Part shown: in pieces, positions 11,552 through 23,600 of the stretch
Layout: each line of letters opens with the position of its first letter
How positions within the stretch are numbered: position 1 is the stretch's first letter
From: Coenobita brevimanus
Taxonomy: Eukaryota; Arthropoda; Malacostraca; Decapoda; Coenobitidae
Direction: 5' to 3'
Assembly (NCBI GenBank): GCA_032717465.1
Contig: JAVRFU010003718.1
Coordinates: forward strand, 618,824-682,823
Length of the DNA stretch: 64,000 nucleotides
The notes under the pieces: model-generated
What the model was told of the DNA's origin: nothing
Databases searched by the model: none
Seen by the model: the letters and a program-made list of their open reading frames with translations, nothing else
Translations under genes and position numbers: made by a program

Positions 11552-12794
11552 TTACGCTCGTGGGGTTCCGTCTCTGTTTCTCAATAAGTCAAATTTAGCT
11601 TTAAACGCGTTTAAGTTTTTAGACTGGACGATCTCTTTGTCCAGGTTATTCCATAGGTCTATACATCTATAAGCAAAACTATATTTCTTGATATCCTTGA
11701 AGCAGCTTGGCTTCCTGAGTTTCATGCCGTGTCCTCTTGTTACTCTCTTATCCCATAAAAACAGATCTTCTTTGTCAATTTTATCTACTCCCATCATGGT
11801 CCTGAACACTGCAATCATGTCGCCTCTCTTTCTCCTTTCTTCTGAGGAAGGCAAATCCAGCTTTTCCAGCCTCTCTCTGTACGACAGATCTGCCAGACTG
11901 GGGACCATCTTGGTTGCTGTTCTTTGTATTCTCTCAATCTTGTTTATGTCTTTCTTTTTGTGTTGGGACCACACTACTGCTGCATATTCCTGCCTGGGGT
12001 GAATCATGGCCACTATCAATTTTTTCATCATCTCCTCATCCATATAATGAAAAGCTACTCTTATATTAGTCAGGAGTTTATACGTCTCTCTAACTGTCTT
12101 GTTAATGTGTTTTTCAGGTGACAAACTGTCCTGGACCAGCACATCCAAATCTTTCTCTTCTCTCGCTTTTGTGATTGGTTCATTACCCATCAAATAATTC
12201 AGTGATGGCCTCTCGGTACTTTTACCCATTTCCAATATTTTACATTTCCTTGCATTAAATTTCATTTCCCACATCCGGCTCCAGTCGTGTATCCTCTCCA
12301 GATCGTCCTGCAGCATTTTACAATCCTTCTCAACCTCTACCTTCCTCGAGATCTTTGCGTCATCAGCAAACAGACTTGCATAACTGTTCACTCCATCTAC
12401 CATATCATTTACATAAATCAGGAACGTTACTGGCGTCAACACCGAACCCTGGGACTCCACTTGTTACTTCCCTCCATCCAGACATCGTATCCTTTATTAC
12501 TGTCCTCATTTGTCTGTCTCTCACAGAGTCTTTCATCCATTCCAGGAGGTTCTCCTTCAACCCTCCTATATGCTTTAGTTTCCACATTAGTCTCTTATGG
12601 GGTACCTTGTTGAAGGCCTTTTACAAATCTAAATACTGTACACACAATCCACCCAACCATCTTTCTCCTGAAGCACGTCAATCACTCTTGAGTAAAATCT
12701 CAACAAGTTGGAAATACATGACCTTCCACTTCTGAATCGAAACTGACTGTCAGCCAAAATATTCATCTGTTCCAGATATTTTATCCATTTGTCT
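11552..12794 (-). pseudogene. CR1-like LINE reverse transcriptase, U2 (interrupted by element A)
   Basis: The 302-codon frame 11552-12460 is open with F-A-D-D-A-K-I. Private replacements include V-E-K-D-C, L-E-R-I-H and D-L-D-V-L. The motif A frame carries AAG to TAA-type damage (TTTTACAAATC on the + strand), leaving only 60 codons (12405-12587). Both array-wide frameshifts are present. Confidence 0.85.
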
Positions 12795-15700
12795 GGTGAG
12801 TGTAGCCTATACACTGTATATACACTGTATATGGCTAGTGAGGGAGTGATCGCCCTCTACCTACACAGATCAAAAGCCCTCGGGAGCAGGGGGGTGGTTG
12901 CTTTCTCAGGCAGAGGAACTCCTTGAGAGTGAAATGGCTGGGAAGCATGCCGGCACATGACTGGCTACAGCATAGCTGGGTCTTTCGGGTGTGGGCAATC
13001 AGGCAAGTTAGCTGCCTACTGCGACTGCAACACAATGGCGAGGTGTTCAGGAAGTTAGCCAAAGAAATCTTGATGGACTCTGAAAGAACAATAATGGCCC
13101 CCAGTCCCGTGCAGCCCTTAAATGGACAGGGGGTGCTAAGAATCTCACGGTTGCCTCAATTACAATCTAATTCCTTTGTCAATGCAAAAAATACAATTAA
13201 AATTGGTAACTGGAATGTGAGAACGCTAAATCATGACGGTAAAATCGATGAGTTAGTGAAGGTTTTTCAAAATTACGGACTTGATATTTGTGCTCTGACA
13301 GAAACTAGATTAACTGGAGTCGATAAGTTTTATTTGGAGGATGGTATACGTTTATTGATATCTGGTTGACAGGACGGAATGCATTATCAGGGAGTAGGAT
13401 TGTTGCTGGGTTGTAAAGCAAATAAGGCTTTATGTGAGTGGGATCCTATAGATGAGCGATTGCTATACGCACGGTTTAAATCAAATCATGGCAACATCAG
13501 TCTGTTTGTGTGTTATGCACCTACTAATGATGCACTCGATGAAAGGAAAGACTTATTTTATGAAAAGTTGCAAGAAGGAGTAGGAAGGGTACCTAGACAT
13601 GATGTTTTGATCTGCGTTGGAGACTTTAATGCAGTAATGGGCTGTTCAAATGAGGGATTTGAGGCATGTATGGGTAAGATGGTAGTTGGTAGTAGGATGA
13701 GTGAAAACGGAGTGAGGTTTGGAAGCTTCTGTCTAGCAAATGACTTAGTCATCGGGGGCACACTCTTTCAGCATTGCAATATACACAAGACAACTTGGGT
13801 GTCACCGTGTGGAAAATATAAAAATCAGATTGATCACATCGCTATCAGTAGGAGGCATAGAAGTTCTCTGCTAGATGTTCATGTTAAACGGGAAGCGGAT
13901 ATTGGTAGTGACCATCAACTCAACATTGCAAAAATAAGGTTTAAACTTAAAAATCAGAAGAAGGAAAAATCTGGTGTTGGTAGATACGATATTGTTAAGC
14001 TTAGAAGGGAAGGAGAAGAAAAGGAGGAATTCAGATTAGAATGCAGAAATAGGTTTTTGGTGTTGGAAACGTTGGAAGAGGGGGAGAGAAGTGTAGATGA
14101 GATGTGGGAGGATGTGAACAAAGTTTTGCATGAGACTGCTGAATGTACGATTGGAAGGAGACATAGATTCAGGAGAAAGAAATGGATATCAGAGGAAACG
14201 TGGGATATGATAAAAACGAGAGGTGAGGCTAAATTGAGGAGTGAGATGCAATGCGTTGATGAACGAGAGATTGAATCAGCAAGAGCTGCGTACTGGAGTT
14301 TGAATTCAGAAGTAAGAAGGTTAGCTAGGAGAGATAAAAGAAGATGTGTGGATGAAAAGGTTGCAGAGACTGAAATCTTAATAAACAAAAATGATGGACA
14401 GAGTCAAAGAATAGCATATGAATCGATTAGAGAACTGAGTGGTAATGCAGGTAAACGCAAGGAAATACCAGTTAGAGACAGGGAAGGAAATTTATTGACC
14501 AAAGATGGAGATATTAAAAATAGATGGAAAGAGTATTTTGAGAGAGTTCTTAATAGACCAATACCACCAGAAGAGGATATACCATCTGCTCAGGAAGATT
14601 TAAATATAGAAACAGACGAGTTGAGGCTTGCAGAAGTGGAGAAAGCAGTAAAACAGTTAAAGAATAATAAGGCACCAGAGGAGGATGGTTTATTTCCGGA
14701 AATGTTTAAAGTGAAGGGGGATAGATTAATAATGGTGTTGACCAAGCTATTCAATAAGATATGGGTGACGGGGTTATTATCATCAGTTTGGAAGAATGGT
14801 GTAATTGTTAAAGTTCTGAAGAAGGGAGACCTGAGTGAATGTGGTAATTGGAGGGGAATCTCTTTGTCACCGATAGCTTTGAAAGTTTTCAGTAGAGTAT
14901 TGTTAAATAGGTTGGAGCCGGTGGTTGAGGGTATTCTGAGGGATGAACAGGCTGGTTTTAGAAAGGGACGTGGTTGCAATGATCAGATCTTTATATTTAG
15001 GCATTTGATGCAGCAAGTTAATGAAATGAGAGTACCGTTAAGTCTTTGTTTTGTTGATTTTGAAAAGGCTTTTGATAGTGTTTCGAGAGAGACTATGGGG
15101 AAGATCATGAGACATTATGGAATACCAGAGGAGTTTGTGAGGGTCATTATGAACATGCATGAGGACACATTTTGTAAAGTGATGGTTGATGGTTGTCTGA
15201 GTGATTCGTTTGAAGTCAAGTCCGGAGTAGTTCAAGGTGGTGTTCTATCGCCTTTACTATTTATATTGGTCATTGATTACATTATGAAATGCGTTGGAAC
15301 AGAAACCGGTGCAGGTATACTTTGGGGAGAGAAGAGGAAACTTTTGGATTTAGATTATGCAGATGATATAGTTTTGATTTGTGATGGGCCAGAAGAGATG
15401 CAGAGAGTGTTGGACTGTTTGGTGAGTGAAGGTCGCAAGGTGGGTTTGGTTATTAATTGTGGAAAAACTGAAATAATCAATATGAATATGGAAAATGCGC
15501 AGGAATGTGTAATTGGAGGTATGGTTGTAAAGCAAGTTGATAGGTTTAAATATTTAGGTACTTATTTAGCCAAGGATGGTTCTTTGAACTTTGAATTCGA
15601 GGAAAGGTTAAAGAAGGCTAATCAGGCAATGGGAATGCTTAAAAATATTTGGAATAATAACAATTTTTCTGTGCATACAAAAATCAAACTTTATAAGGTA

Positions 15701-16132
15701 ATGGTTAGGAGTATCTTAATTTATGGACACGAGTCTTGGTACAGCAGAGTCACTATGGAAAATAAATTCTTGGTGTTTGAAAACAAAGCACTTAGAAGAA
15801 TATTAGGAGTTAAGTGGTGGGAAAGGATACCAAATAGTAGAATTAGAGAAATAACGGGAGTGCAGCCGGTCGATGAATATATTAGGTTCTCACGATGGAA
15901 GTGGCTAGGACATGTGTATAGGAGACAGGGAATAGTACGAGGTACACTAGGGTGGGTGGCACTTGGTAGGAGAGGAAGAGGAAGGCCAAAATAGACGTGG
16001 GTGAGGACAATGAGACGGGAAGCTGGAGATGAGTGTTGGGGAGATCTTGAGGAGTTAGCACAAGATAGGATGTGGTGGTGTGAGTTCATCGAGGCCCTAT
16101 GCATCCCCGAGGGTGCCACAGGAAATGACTGA
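12795..16132 (+). mobile_element. Non-LTR retrotransposon A, copy 3 (full length, 3338 bp)
   Basis: Same insertion point and same 67-bp target deletion as copy 2, so the two derive from one insertion followed by unit duplication. It has no 9-bp deletion and gives the reference length of the family here. Confidence 0.9.
12923..16132 (+). pseudogene. Element A copy 3 endonuclease/reverse transcriptase, two nonsense codons
   Basis: A single frame of 1070 codons has two stops: CGA to TGA at 13367-13369 inside the endonuclease and GAG to TAG at 15992-15994 near the C-terminus. The 871-codon stretch 13379-15994 holds most endonuclease motifs (Y-A-P-T, G-D-F-N, S-D-H) and the whole RT (motif A F-V-D-F-E-K-A-F-D, motif B V-Q-G-G-V-L-S-P, motif C Y-A-D-D). 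The K-A-P-E-E-D-G variant and the late TAG are shared with copy 1, not with the adjacent copy 2. Confidence 0.9.
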
Positions 16133-16210
16133 CTTCCCTGTTTCCTCCCTTATAAATTGGTACCACATTTGCCCTCTTCCATTCTTGAGGCACTTTGCCC
16201 ACTTCCAGAG

Positions 16211-16432
16211 AGTTAACAGTTACTCCCAGTCCTTCATTTATGGAACAGGTCAGCTGAGGAACTGTCTCCCTCTGTCTGTATTTCCTACTTCCCATGATCT
16301 CCACACTTTAAAATGCAGTGTGTCCATTCATCTCGAAATGATCAGATCTTGAATTTTGCTCTCTCGTATTTTGTTTTTCTCTTGTAAGGAACAACAATTG
16401 CGAGCTTGTTGCCTTTGGTTCCTTCTTCCTCG

Positions 16433-16435
<3 letters not shown>
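16211..16435 (+). pseudogene. Jockey-like LINE D, 3' end, unit U2
   Basis: LINE C-terminus and 3' UTR with the TCGCAT-poly(A) junction. About 30 A follow with no GA repeat. Confidence 0.73.
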
Positions 16436-16468
<33 letters not shown>

Positions 16469-16600
16469 TCATCTTTATAAAGTGTAACCCCGGGATTAAA
16501 GGACTGAATAGGGAGACCGCCTTTAATCAAGTAGCATGGAGAATTGGAGGCTTCATAAACCATACAATACCATATGACAACATTCAATAAAAAATATATA

Positions 16601-17360
16601 GGAAGGAGGACAGAGTTCTACTTTGCTTTTGTTGATTTCATGAAGGTCTTTAACAGAGTGCCAGTGGGAATTGGAAAGCTCGGGATGGAGAACTGACTAG
16701 TTAGGGTGGTTATGGCAATGTATGAAGGTGCTCGCACTCAGGTGAAAGTGAACGGAGATTTGGGTGATAAATGTTCTGTGAATGGTGGTGGGCATCAAGG
16801 GTCAGTTTCAACCCCATTATTGTTCCACATGGTTCTTGAAGCTCTTATGAGACTTTAGAACTACACTCCCATGGGAGTTGTTTTATGCTAATGACAGTGT
16901 TGATGGCAGAGAGAGATAGGGTTGAAAGATGTAGGAAATACTGGGATAGAATGGGACTTGTGTGTTAGAGAGTAAGAGCGGATAAAGCTGAGGTGATGAT
17001 ATTTAGGGCAGGTGGTGGTGCTGTCCAAGGAGGGTGAGTTTGTCCATATGCAATTTGCCACAAGATTGTGGGGAATAATTCCACCTTGGGCGTCTTTGTG
17101 ATAAGTGGGTGCATAAGAGATACAGTATTATTAGAAGGTAGGATTCCAAACCAAAATACTGTAATGGTGATTTTGTGTGTTTGGTGTGGAGGGGAGAGTG
17201 TGGCAAGACAGAGATGTAGGAAAGGATTAAGTTTGGTGGAGTGTGTCTTCAGTGTGTGGAGGAGTTTTGTTATTTGTGGGACATGATATGCGCTGGAAGT
17301 GGGGCTACCTCGGTAGGAGGGTAATAAGTGCTTTTATGCAGCATGTGTTAGGATTTTAAT
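16601..17360 (+). pseudogene. LINE G palm with zinc-ribbon insert, U3
   Basis: Motif A reads F-A-F-V-D-F here (GCT where other units have GTT), closer to the usual LINE consensus. The zinc-ribbon segment is open at 17068-17286. Confidence 0.7.
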
Positions 17361-17508
17361 GGTGTACGGTAGTGTGAATTGGTCAGTAATGGAGGTGGAT
17401 ATTCATAGCTCAGCATACAGAGTTTGACATTAGAATATATTGATAATGAAGGATAGATAATAGAGCCATAGTATTGTGTTGGAGCGACTTTAAGGAGAGA
17501 GAGCAACA

Positions 17509-17850
17509 TTTGGAAACTCCCTGTACTGTGGTTTGCAGATGCTACTGTATTGTTCAGTGAGGACAAAGGGGAACTTCAAGGCTTGGTGAATGAGGTTCTA
17601 AGAGTGTGTAAGATATGGAATTTAATGGTGAATGTAGGGAAGAGTAAAGTTATGGTCCTCGAGAGAAATGAGGGATGCACAGTGATGTTGGATGATGAGG
17701 AAATGGAAAGTGTGAGTGCGTTTAAGTACTTGGATAGTGTGATGAGTAAGGATTGAAGTTTGGAGGGTGAAGTGCTTGGAAATGTACAACAAGGAAGGAA
17801 GGTTGCTGATTTTTTGTAAGCAGTGATAAGAAACAGTGAAGTGGGCATGG
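17509..17850 (+). pseudogene. RTE-like C' RT fragment with mutated ADD box, U3
   Basis: Motif C reads F-A-D-A-T-V-L-F: the second catalytic Asp is lost by GAT to GCT. The change is shared with U4 only and marks them as sister units. Confidence 0.78.
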
Positions 17851-17878
17851 AATGACTGGCCTGGTGGGATCAGGCTTG

Positions 17879-17910
<32 letters not shown>

Positions 17911-18333
17911 AGAGGAAGGATGGGACCTGAATGTGTTAGTGATATGAGAAGAAGGGGTACATTGATGCTGGAGAGGATGGAGGGTGACAACTGAGTGGAG
18001 AGGGTGAGAGGTGTGAATGCTGAGGGTGAAGTTGTGAGAAACATACCATAAAAGAAATAGGTTGAGGTCATAGAGTTTGACCTAAGGAATTAGTGACTGA
18101 ATAGAGAAGCAGCAGGTGGGAAGGGATTAAACTTGTAATTTCTCTTGAGTGTGTGGACCCCCTGGGGAAGGGGGGAAAGAATACTTCCCCAGTATCCCTG
18201 CTTGTCGTAAGAGGCGACTAAAAGGGGCCTTTTTGTCTCCAGTCTTTCTTTCTGTCCTGTCCTCTTTTTTTTTTCTATCACTATGCTCTTCTTGATACTT
18301 GTATTTACCTAATTGTGATATACAGGAAATGAG

Positions 18334-19721
18334 CTACGCTCGTGGGGTCCCGTCTCTGTTTCTCAATAAGTCAAATTTAGCTTTAAACGCGTTTAAGTTT
18401 TTCGACTGGACGATCTCTTTGTCCAGGTTATTCGATAGGTCTATACATCTATAAGGAAAACTATATTTCTTGATCTCCTTGAAGCAGCTTGGCTTCCTGA
18501 GTTTCATGCTGTGTCCTCTTGTTACTCTCTTATCCCATAAAAACAGATCTTCTTTGTCAATTTTATCTACTCCCATCATGGTCCTGAACACTGCAATCAT
18601 GTTGCCTCTCTTTCTCCTTTCTTCTGAGGAAGGCAAATCCAGCTTTTCCAGCCTCTCTCTGTATGACAGATCTGCCAGACTGGGGACCATCTTGGTTGCT
18701 GTTCTTTGTATTCTCTCAATCTTGTTTATGTCTTTCTTTTTGTGTTGGGACCACACTACTGCTGCATATTCCTGCCTGGGGTGAATCATGGCCACTATCA
18801 ATTTTTTCATCATCTCCTCATCCATATAATGAAAAGCTACTCTTATATTAGTCAGGAGTTTATACGTCTCTCTAACTGTCTTGTTAATGTGTTTTTCAGG
18901 TGAGAAACTGTCCTGGACCAGCACACCCAAATCTTTCTCTTCTCTCGCTTTTATGATTGGTTCATTACCCATCAAATAATTCAATGATGGCCTCTCGGTA
19001 CTTTTACCCATTTCCAATATTTTACATTTCCTTGCATTAAATTTCATTTCCCACATCCGGCTCCAGTCGTGTATCCTATCCAGATCGTCCTGCAGCATTT
19101 TACAATCCTCCTCAACCTCTACCTTCCTCGAGATCTTTGCGTCATCAGCAAACAGACTTGCATAACTGTTCACTCCATCTACCATATCATTTACATAAAT
19201 CAGGAACATTACTGGCGTCAACACCGAACCCTGGGACTCCACTTGTTACTTCCCTCCATCCAGACATCGTATCCTTTATTACTGTCCTCATTTGTCTGTC
19301 TCTCACAAAGTCTTTCATCCATTCCAGGAGGTTCTCCTTCAACCCTCCTATATGCTTTAGTTTCCACATTAGTCTCTTATGGGGTACCTTGTCGAAGGCC
19401 TTCTGCAAATCTAAATACTGTACACACAATCCACCCAACCATCTCTCTCCTGAAGCACATCAATCACTCTTGAGTAAAAGCTCAACAAGTTGGAAATACA
19501 TGACCTTCCACTTCTGAATCCAAACTGACTGTCAGCCAAAATATTCGTCTGTTCCAGATATTTTATCCATCTGTCTTTCAGAATTCTTTCACACAATTTT
19601 GCAACCATGCTGGTTAGAGACACTGGTCTATAATTCAGGGGTTCTTCCCTGTTTCCTCCCTTATAAATTGGTACCACATTTGCCCTCTTCCATTCTTGAG
19701 GCACTTTGCCCACTTCCAGAG
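18334..19721 (-). pseudogene. CR1-like LINE reverse transcriptase, U3 (uninterrupted)
   Basis: The 302-codon frame 18334-19242 holds palm and C-terminus; the 83-codon frame 19187-19438 holds motif A (D-L-Q-K-A-F-D-K-V-P-H-K); the frame 19411-19815 holds P-Q-E-W-K-R, V-P-I-Y-K-G-G, N-Y-R-P-V-S-L and F-G-F-R-S-G-R-S and then runs antisense into D. It is therefore a nearly complete RT domain broken only by the two array-wide indels. The endonuclease half is absent: sequence jumps to D at 19722. Confidence 0.88.
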
Positions 19722-19947
19722 AGTTAACAGTTACTCCCAGTCCTTCATTTATGGAACAGGTCAGCTGAGGAACTGTCTCCCTCTGTCTGTATTTCCTACT
19801 TCCCATGATCTCCACACTTTAAAATGCAGTGTGTCCATTCATCTCGAAATGATCAGATCTTGAATTTTGCTCTCTCGTATTTTGTTTTTCTCTTGTAAGG
19901 AACAACAATTGCGAGCTTGTTGCCTTTGGTTCCTTCTTCCTCGCATT
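19722..19947 (+). pseudogene. Jockey-like LINE D, 3' end, unit U3
   Basis: C-terminal LINE segment and 3' UTR ending TCGCATT. It has the shortest poly(A) of the array, about 14 A. Confidence 0.73.
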
Positions 19948-20098
19948 AAAAAAAAAAAAAAGAGTTGTCATCTTTATAAAGTGTAACCCCGGGATTAAAG
20001 GACTGAATAGGGAGACCGCCTTTAATCAAGTAGCATGGAGAATTGGAGGCTTCATAAACCATACAATAGCATATGACAACATTCAATAAAAATATATA

Positions 20099-20858
20099 GG
20101 AAGGAGGACAGAGTTCTACTTTGTTTTTGTTGATTTCATGAAGGTCTTTAACAGAGTGCCAGTGGGAATTGGAAAGCTCGGGATGGAGAACTGACTAGTT
20201 AGGGTGGTTATGGCAATGTATGAAGGTGCTCGCACTCAGGTGAAAGTGAACGGAGATTTGGGTGATAAATGTTCTGTGAATGGTGGTGGGCATCAAGGGT
20301 CAGTTTCAACCCCATTATTGTTCCACATGGTTCTTGAAGCTCTTATGAGACTTTAGAACTACACTCCCATGGGAGTTGTTTTATGCTAATGACAGTGTTG
20401 ATGGCAGAGAGAGATAGGGTTGAAAGATGTAGGAAATACTGGGATAGAATGGGACTTGTGTGTTAGAGAGTAAGAGCGGATAAAGCTGAGGTGATGATAT
20501 TTAGGGCAGGTGGTGGTGCTGTCCAAGGAGGGTGAGTTTGTCCATATGCAATTTGCCACAAGATTGTGGGGAATAATTCCACCTTGGGCGTCTTTGTGAT
20601 AAGTGGGTGCATAAGAGATACAGTATTATTAGAAGGTAGGATTCCAAACCAAAATACTGTAATGGTGATTTTGTGTGTTTGGTGTGGAGGGGAGAGTGTG
20701 GCAAGACAGAGATGTAGGAAAGGATTAAGTTTGGTGGAGTGTGTCTTCAGTGTGTGGAGGAGTTTTGTTATTTGTGGGACATGATATGCGCTGGAAGTGG
20801 GGCTACCTCGGTAGGAGGGTAATAAGTGCTTTTATGCAGCATGTGTTAGGATTTTAAT
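20099..20858 (+). pseudogene. LINE G palm with zinc-ribbon insert, U4
   Basis: Nearly the same as U3, but motif A is back to F-V-F-V-D. Zinc-ribbon frame at 20566-20784. Confidence 0.68.
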
Positions 20859-21006
20859 GGTGTTCGGTAGTGTGAATTGGTCAGTAATGGAGGTGGATAT
20901 TCATAGCTCAGCATACAGATTTTGACATTAGAATATATTGATAATGAAGGATAGATAATAGAGCCATAGTATTGTGTTGGAGCGACTTTAAGGAGAGAGA
21001 GCAACA

Positions 21007-21348
21007 TTTGGAAACTCCCTGTACTGTGGTTTGCAGATGCTACTGTATTGTTCAGTGAGGACAAAGGGGAACTTCAAGGCTTGGTGAATGAGGTTCTAAG
21101 AGTGTGTAAGATATGGAATTTAATGGTGAATGTAGGGAAGAGTAAAGTTATGGTCCTCGAGAGAAATGAGGGATGCACAGTGATGTTGGATGATGAGGAA
21201 ATGGAAAGTGTGAGTGCGTTTAAGTACTTGAATAGTGTGATGAGTAAGGATTGAAGTTTGGAGGGTGAAGTGCTTGGAAATGTACAACAAGGAAGGAAGG
21301 TTGCTGATTTTTTGTAAGCAGTGATAAGAAACAGTGAAGTGGGCATGG
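21007..21348 (+). pseudogene. RTE-like C' RT fragment with mutated ADD box, U4
   Basis: F-A-D-A as in U3, plus a private Asp to Asn change in Y-L-N-S. Confidence 0.77.
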
Positions 21349-21827
21349 AATGACTGGCCTGGTGGGATCAGGCTTGTATATATATATATATATATATATA
21401 GTTTAGAGGAAGGATGGGACCTGAATGTGTTAGTGATATGAGAAGAAGGGGTACATTGATGCTGGAGAGGATGGAGGGTGACAACTGAGTGGAGAGGGTG
21501 AGAGGTGTGAATGCTGAGGGTGAAGTTGTGAGAAACATACCATAAAAGAAATAGGTTGAGGTCATAGAGTTTGACCTAAGGAATTAGTGACTGAATAGAG
21601 AAGCAGCAGGTGGGAAGGGATTAAACTTGTAATTTCTCTTGAGTGTGTGGACCCCCTGGGGAAGGGGGGAAAGAATACTTCCCCAGTATCCCTGCTTGTC
21701 GTAAGAGGCGACTAAAAGGGGCCTTTTTGTCTCCAGTCTTTCTTTCTGTCCTGTCCTCTTTTTTTTTTCTATCACTATGCTCTTCTTGATACTTGTATTT
21801 ACCTAATTGTGATATACAGGAAATGAG

Positions 21828-23215
21828 CTACGCTCGTGGGGTCCCGTCTCTGTTTCTCAATAAGTCAAATTTAGCTTTAAACGCGTTTAAGTTTTTCGAC
21901 TGGACGATCTCTTTGTCCAGGTTATTCGATAGGTCTATACATCTATAAGGAAAACTATATTTCTTGATCTCCTTGAAGCGGCTTGGCTTCCTGAGTTTCA
22001 TGCTGTGTCCTCTTGTTACTCTCTTATCCCATAAAAACAGATCTTCTTTGTCAATTTTATCTACTCCCATCATGGTCCTGAACACTGCAATCATGTTGCC
22101 TCTCTTTCTCCTTTCTTCTGAGGAAGGCAAATCCAGCTTTTCCAGCCTCTCTCTGTATGACAGATCTGCCAGACTGGGGACCATCTTGGTTGCTGTTCTT
22201 TGTATTCTCTCAATCTTGTTTATGTCTTTCTTTTTGTGTTGGGACCACACTACTGCTGCATATTCCTGCCTGGAGTGAATCATGGCCACTATCAATTTTT
22301 TCATCATCTCCTCATCCATATAATGAAAAGCTACTCTCATATTAGTCAGGAGTTTATACGTCTCTCTAACTGTCTTGTTAATGTGTTTTTCAGGTGAGAA
22401 ACTGTCCTGGACCAGGACACCCAAATCTTTCTCTTCTCTCGCTTTTCTGATTGGTTCATTACCCATCAAATAATTCAACGATGGCCTCTCGGTACTTTTA
22501 CCCATTTCCAATATTTTACATTTCCTTGCATTAAATTTCATTTCCCACATCCGGCTCCAGTCGTGTATCCTATCCAGATCGTCCTGCAGCATTTTACAAT
22601 CCTCCTCAACCTCTACCTTCCTCGAGATCTTTGCGTCATCAGCAAACAGACTTGCATAACTGTTCACTCCATCTACCATATCATTTACATAAATCAGGAA
22701 CATTACTGGCGTCAACAGCGAACCCTGGGACTCCACTTGTTACTTCCCTCCATCCAGACATCGTATCCTTTATTACTGTCCTCATTTGTCTGTCTCTCAC
22801 AAAGTCTTTCATCCATTCCAGGAGGTTCTCCTTCAACCCTCCTATATGCTTTAGTTTCCACATTAGTCTCTTATGGGGTACCTTGTCGAAGGCCTTCTGC
22901 AAATCTAAATACTGTACACACAATCCACCCAACCATCTCTCTCCTGAAGCACATCAATCACTCTTGAGTAAAAGCTCAACAAGGTGGAAATACATGACCT
23001 TCCACTTCTGAATCCAAACTGACTGTCAGCCAAAATATTCGTCTGTTCCAGATATTTTATCCATCTGTCTTTCAGAATTCTTTCACACAATTTTGCGACC
23101 ATGCTGGTTAGAGACACTGGTCTATAATTCAGGGGTTCTTCCCTGTTTCCTCCCTTATAAATTGGTACCACATTTGCCCTCTTCCATTCTTGAGGCACTT
23201 TGCCCACTTCCAGAG
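21828..23215 (-). pseudogene. CR1-like LINE reverse transcriptase, U4
   Basis: The 302-codon frame 21828-22736 is open. The segment begins M-E-S-Q-G-S-L-L rather than S-V-L, a variant shared with U5 and U7. Motif A frame at 22681-22932 and N-terminal RT frame at 22905-23309. Both array-wide frameshifts are present. Confidence 0.87.
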
Positions 23216-23440
23216 AGTTAACAGTTACTCCCAGTCCTTCATTTATGGAACAGGTCAGCTGAGGAACTGTCTCCCTCTGTCTGTATTTCCTACTTCCCAT
23301 GATCTCCACACTTTAAAATGCAGTGTGTCCATTCATCTCGAAATGATCAGATCTTGAATTTTCCTCTCTCGTATTTTGTTTTTCTCTTGTAAGGAACAAC
23401 AATTGCGAGCTTGTTGCCTTTGGTTCCTTCTTCCTCGCAT
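23216..23440 (+). pseudogene. Jockey-like LINE D, 3' end, unit U4
   Basis: C-terminal LINE segment. This copy has TTTTCCTCTC where others have TTTTGCTCTC. About 23 A follow. Confidence 0.73.
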
Positions 23441-23600
23441 AAAAAAAAAAAAAAAAAAAAAAAGAGTTGTCATCTTTATAAAGTGTAACCCCGGGATTAA
23501 AGGACTGAATAGGGAGACCGCCTTTAATCAAGTAGCATGGAGAATTGGAGGCTTCATAAACCATACAATAGCATATGACAACATTCAATAAAAATATATA

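Larger units (their letters stand above)
9699..16464. repeat. Tandem unit U2 (6.77 kb, long form with element A)
   Basis: Same mosaic as U1: G palm 9834-10593, C' fragment 10742-11083, leader 11375-11444, CR1-like 11519-12794, element A copy 3 12795-16132, CR1 remainder 16133-16210, D end 16211-16435, poly(A) 16436-16465. From the CR1 remainder onward (CTTTGCCC, pure poly(A)) it resembles U3 and later units, while its left part resembles U1, so the unit is itself a mosaic. Confidence 0.9.
16465..19963. repeat. Tandem unit U3 (3.50 kb, short form)
   Basis: This is the first unit without element A and so shows the empty site: uninterrupted CR1-like DNA across 19577-19643. Parts: G palm 16601-17360, C' fragment 17509-17850, an expanded (TA)n 17879-17905, leader 18158-18227, CR1-like 18301-19721, D end 19722-19947, poly(A) 19948-19961. 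Many private variants are shared with U4. Confidence 0.92.
19964..23465. repeat. Tandem unit U4 (3.50 kb, short form)
   Basis: Parts: G palm 20099-20858, C' fragment 21007-21348, (TA)n near 21377-21400, leader 21652-21721, CR1-like 21795-23215, D end 23216-23440, poly(A) 23441-23463. It is the closest relative of U3. Confidence 0.92.
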
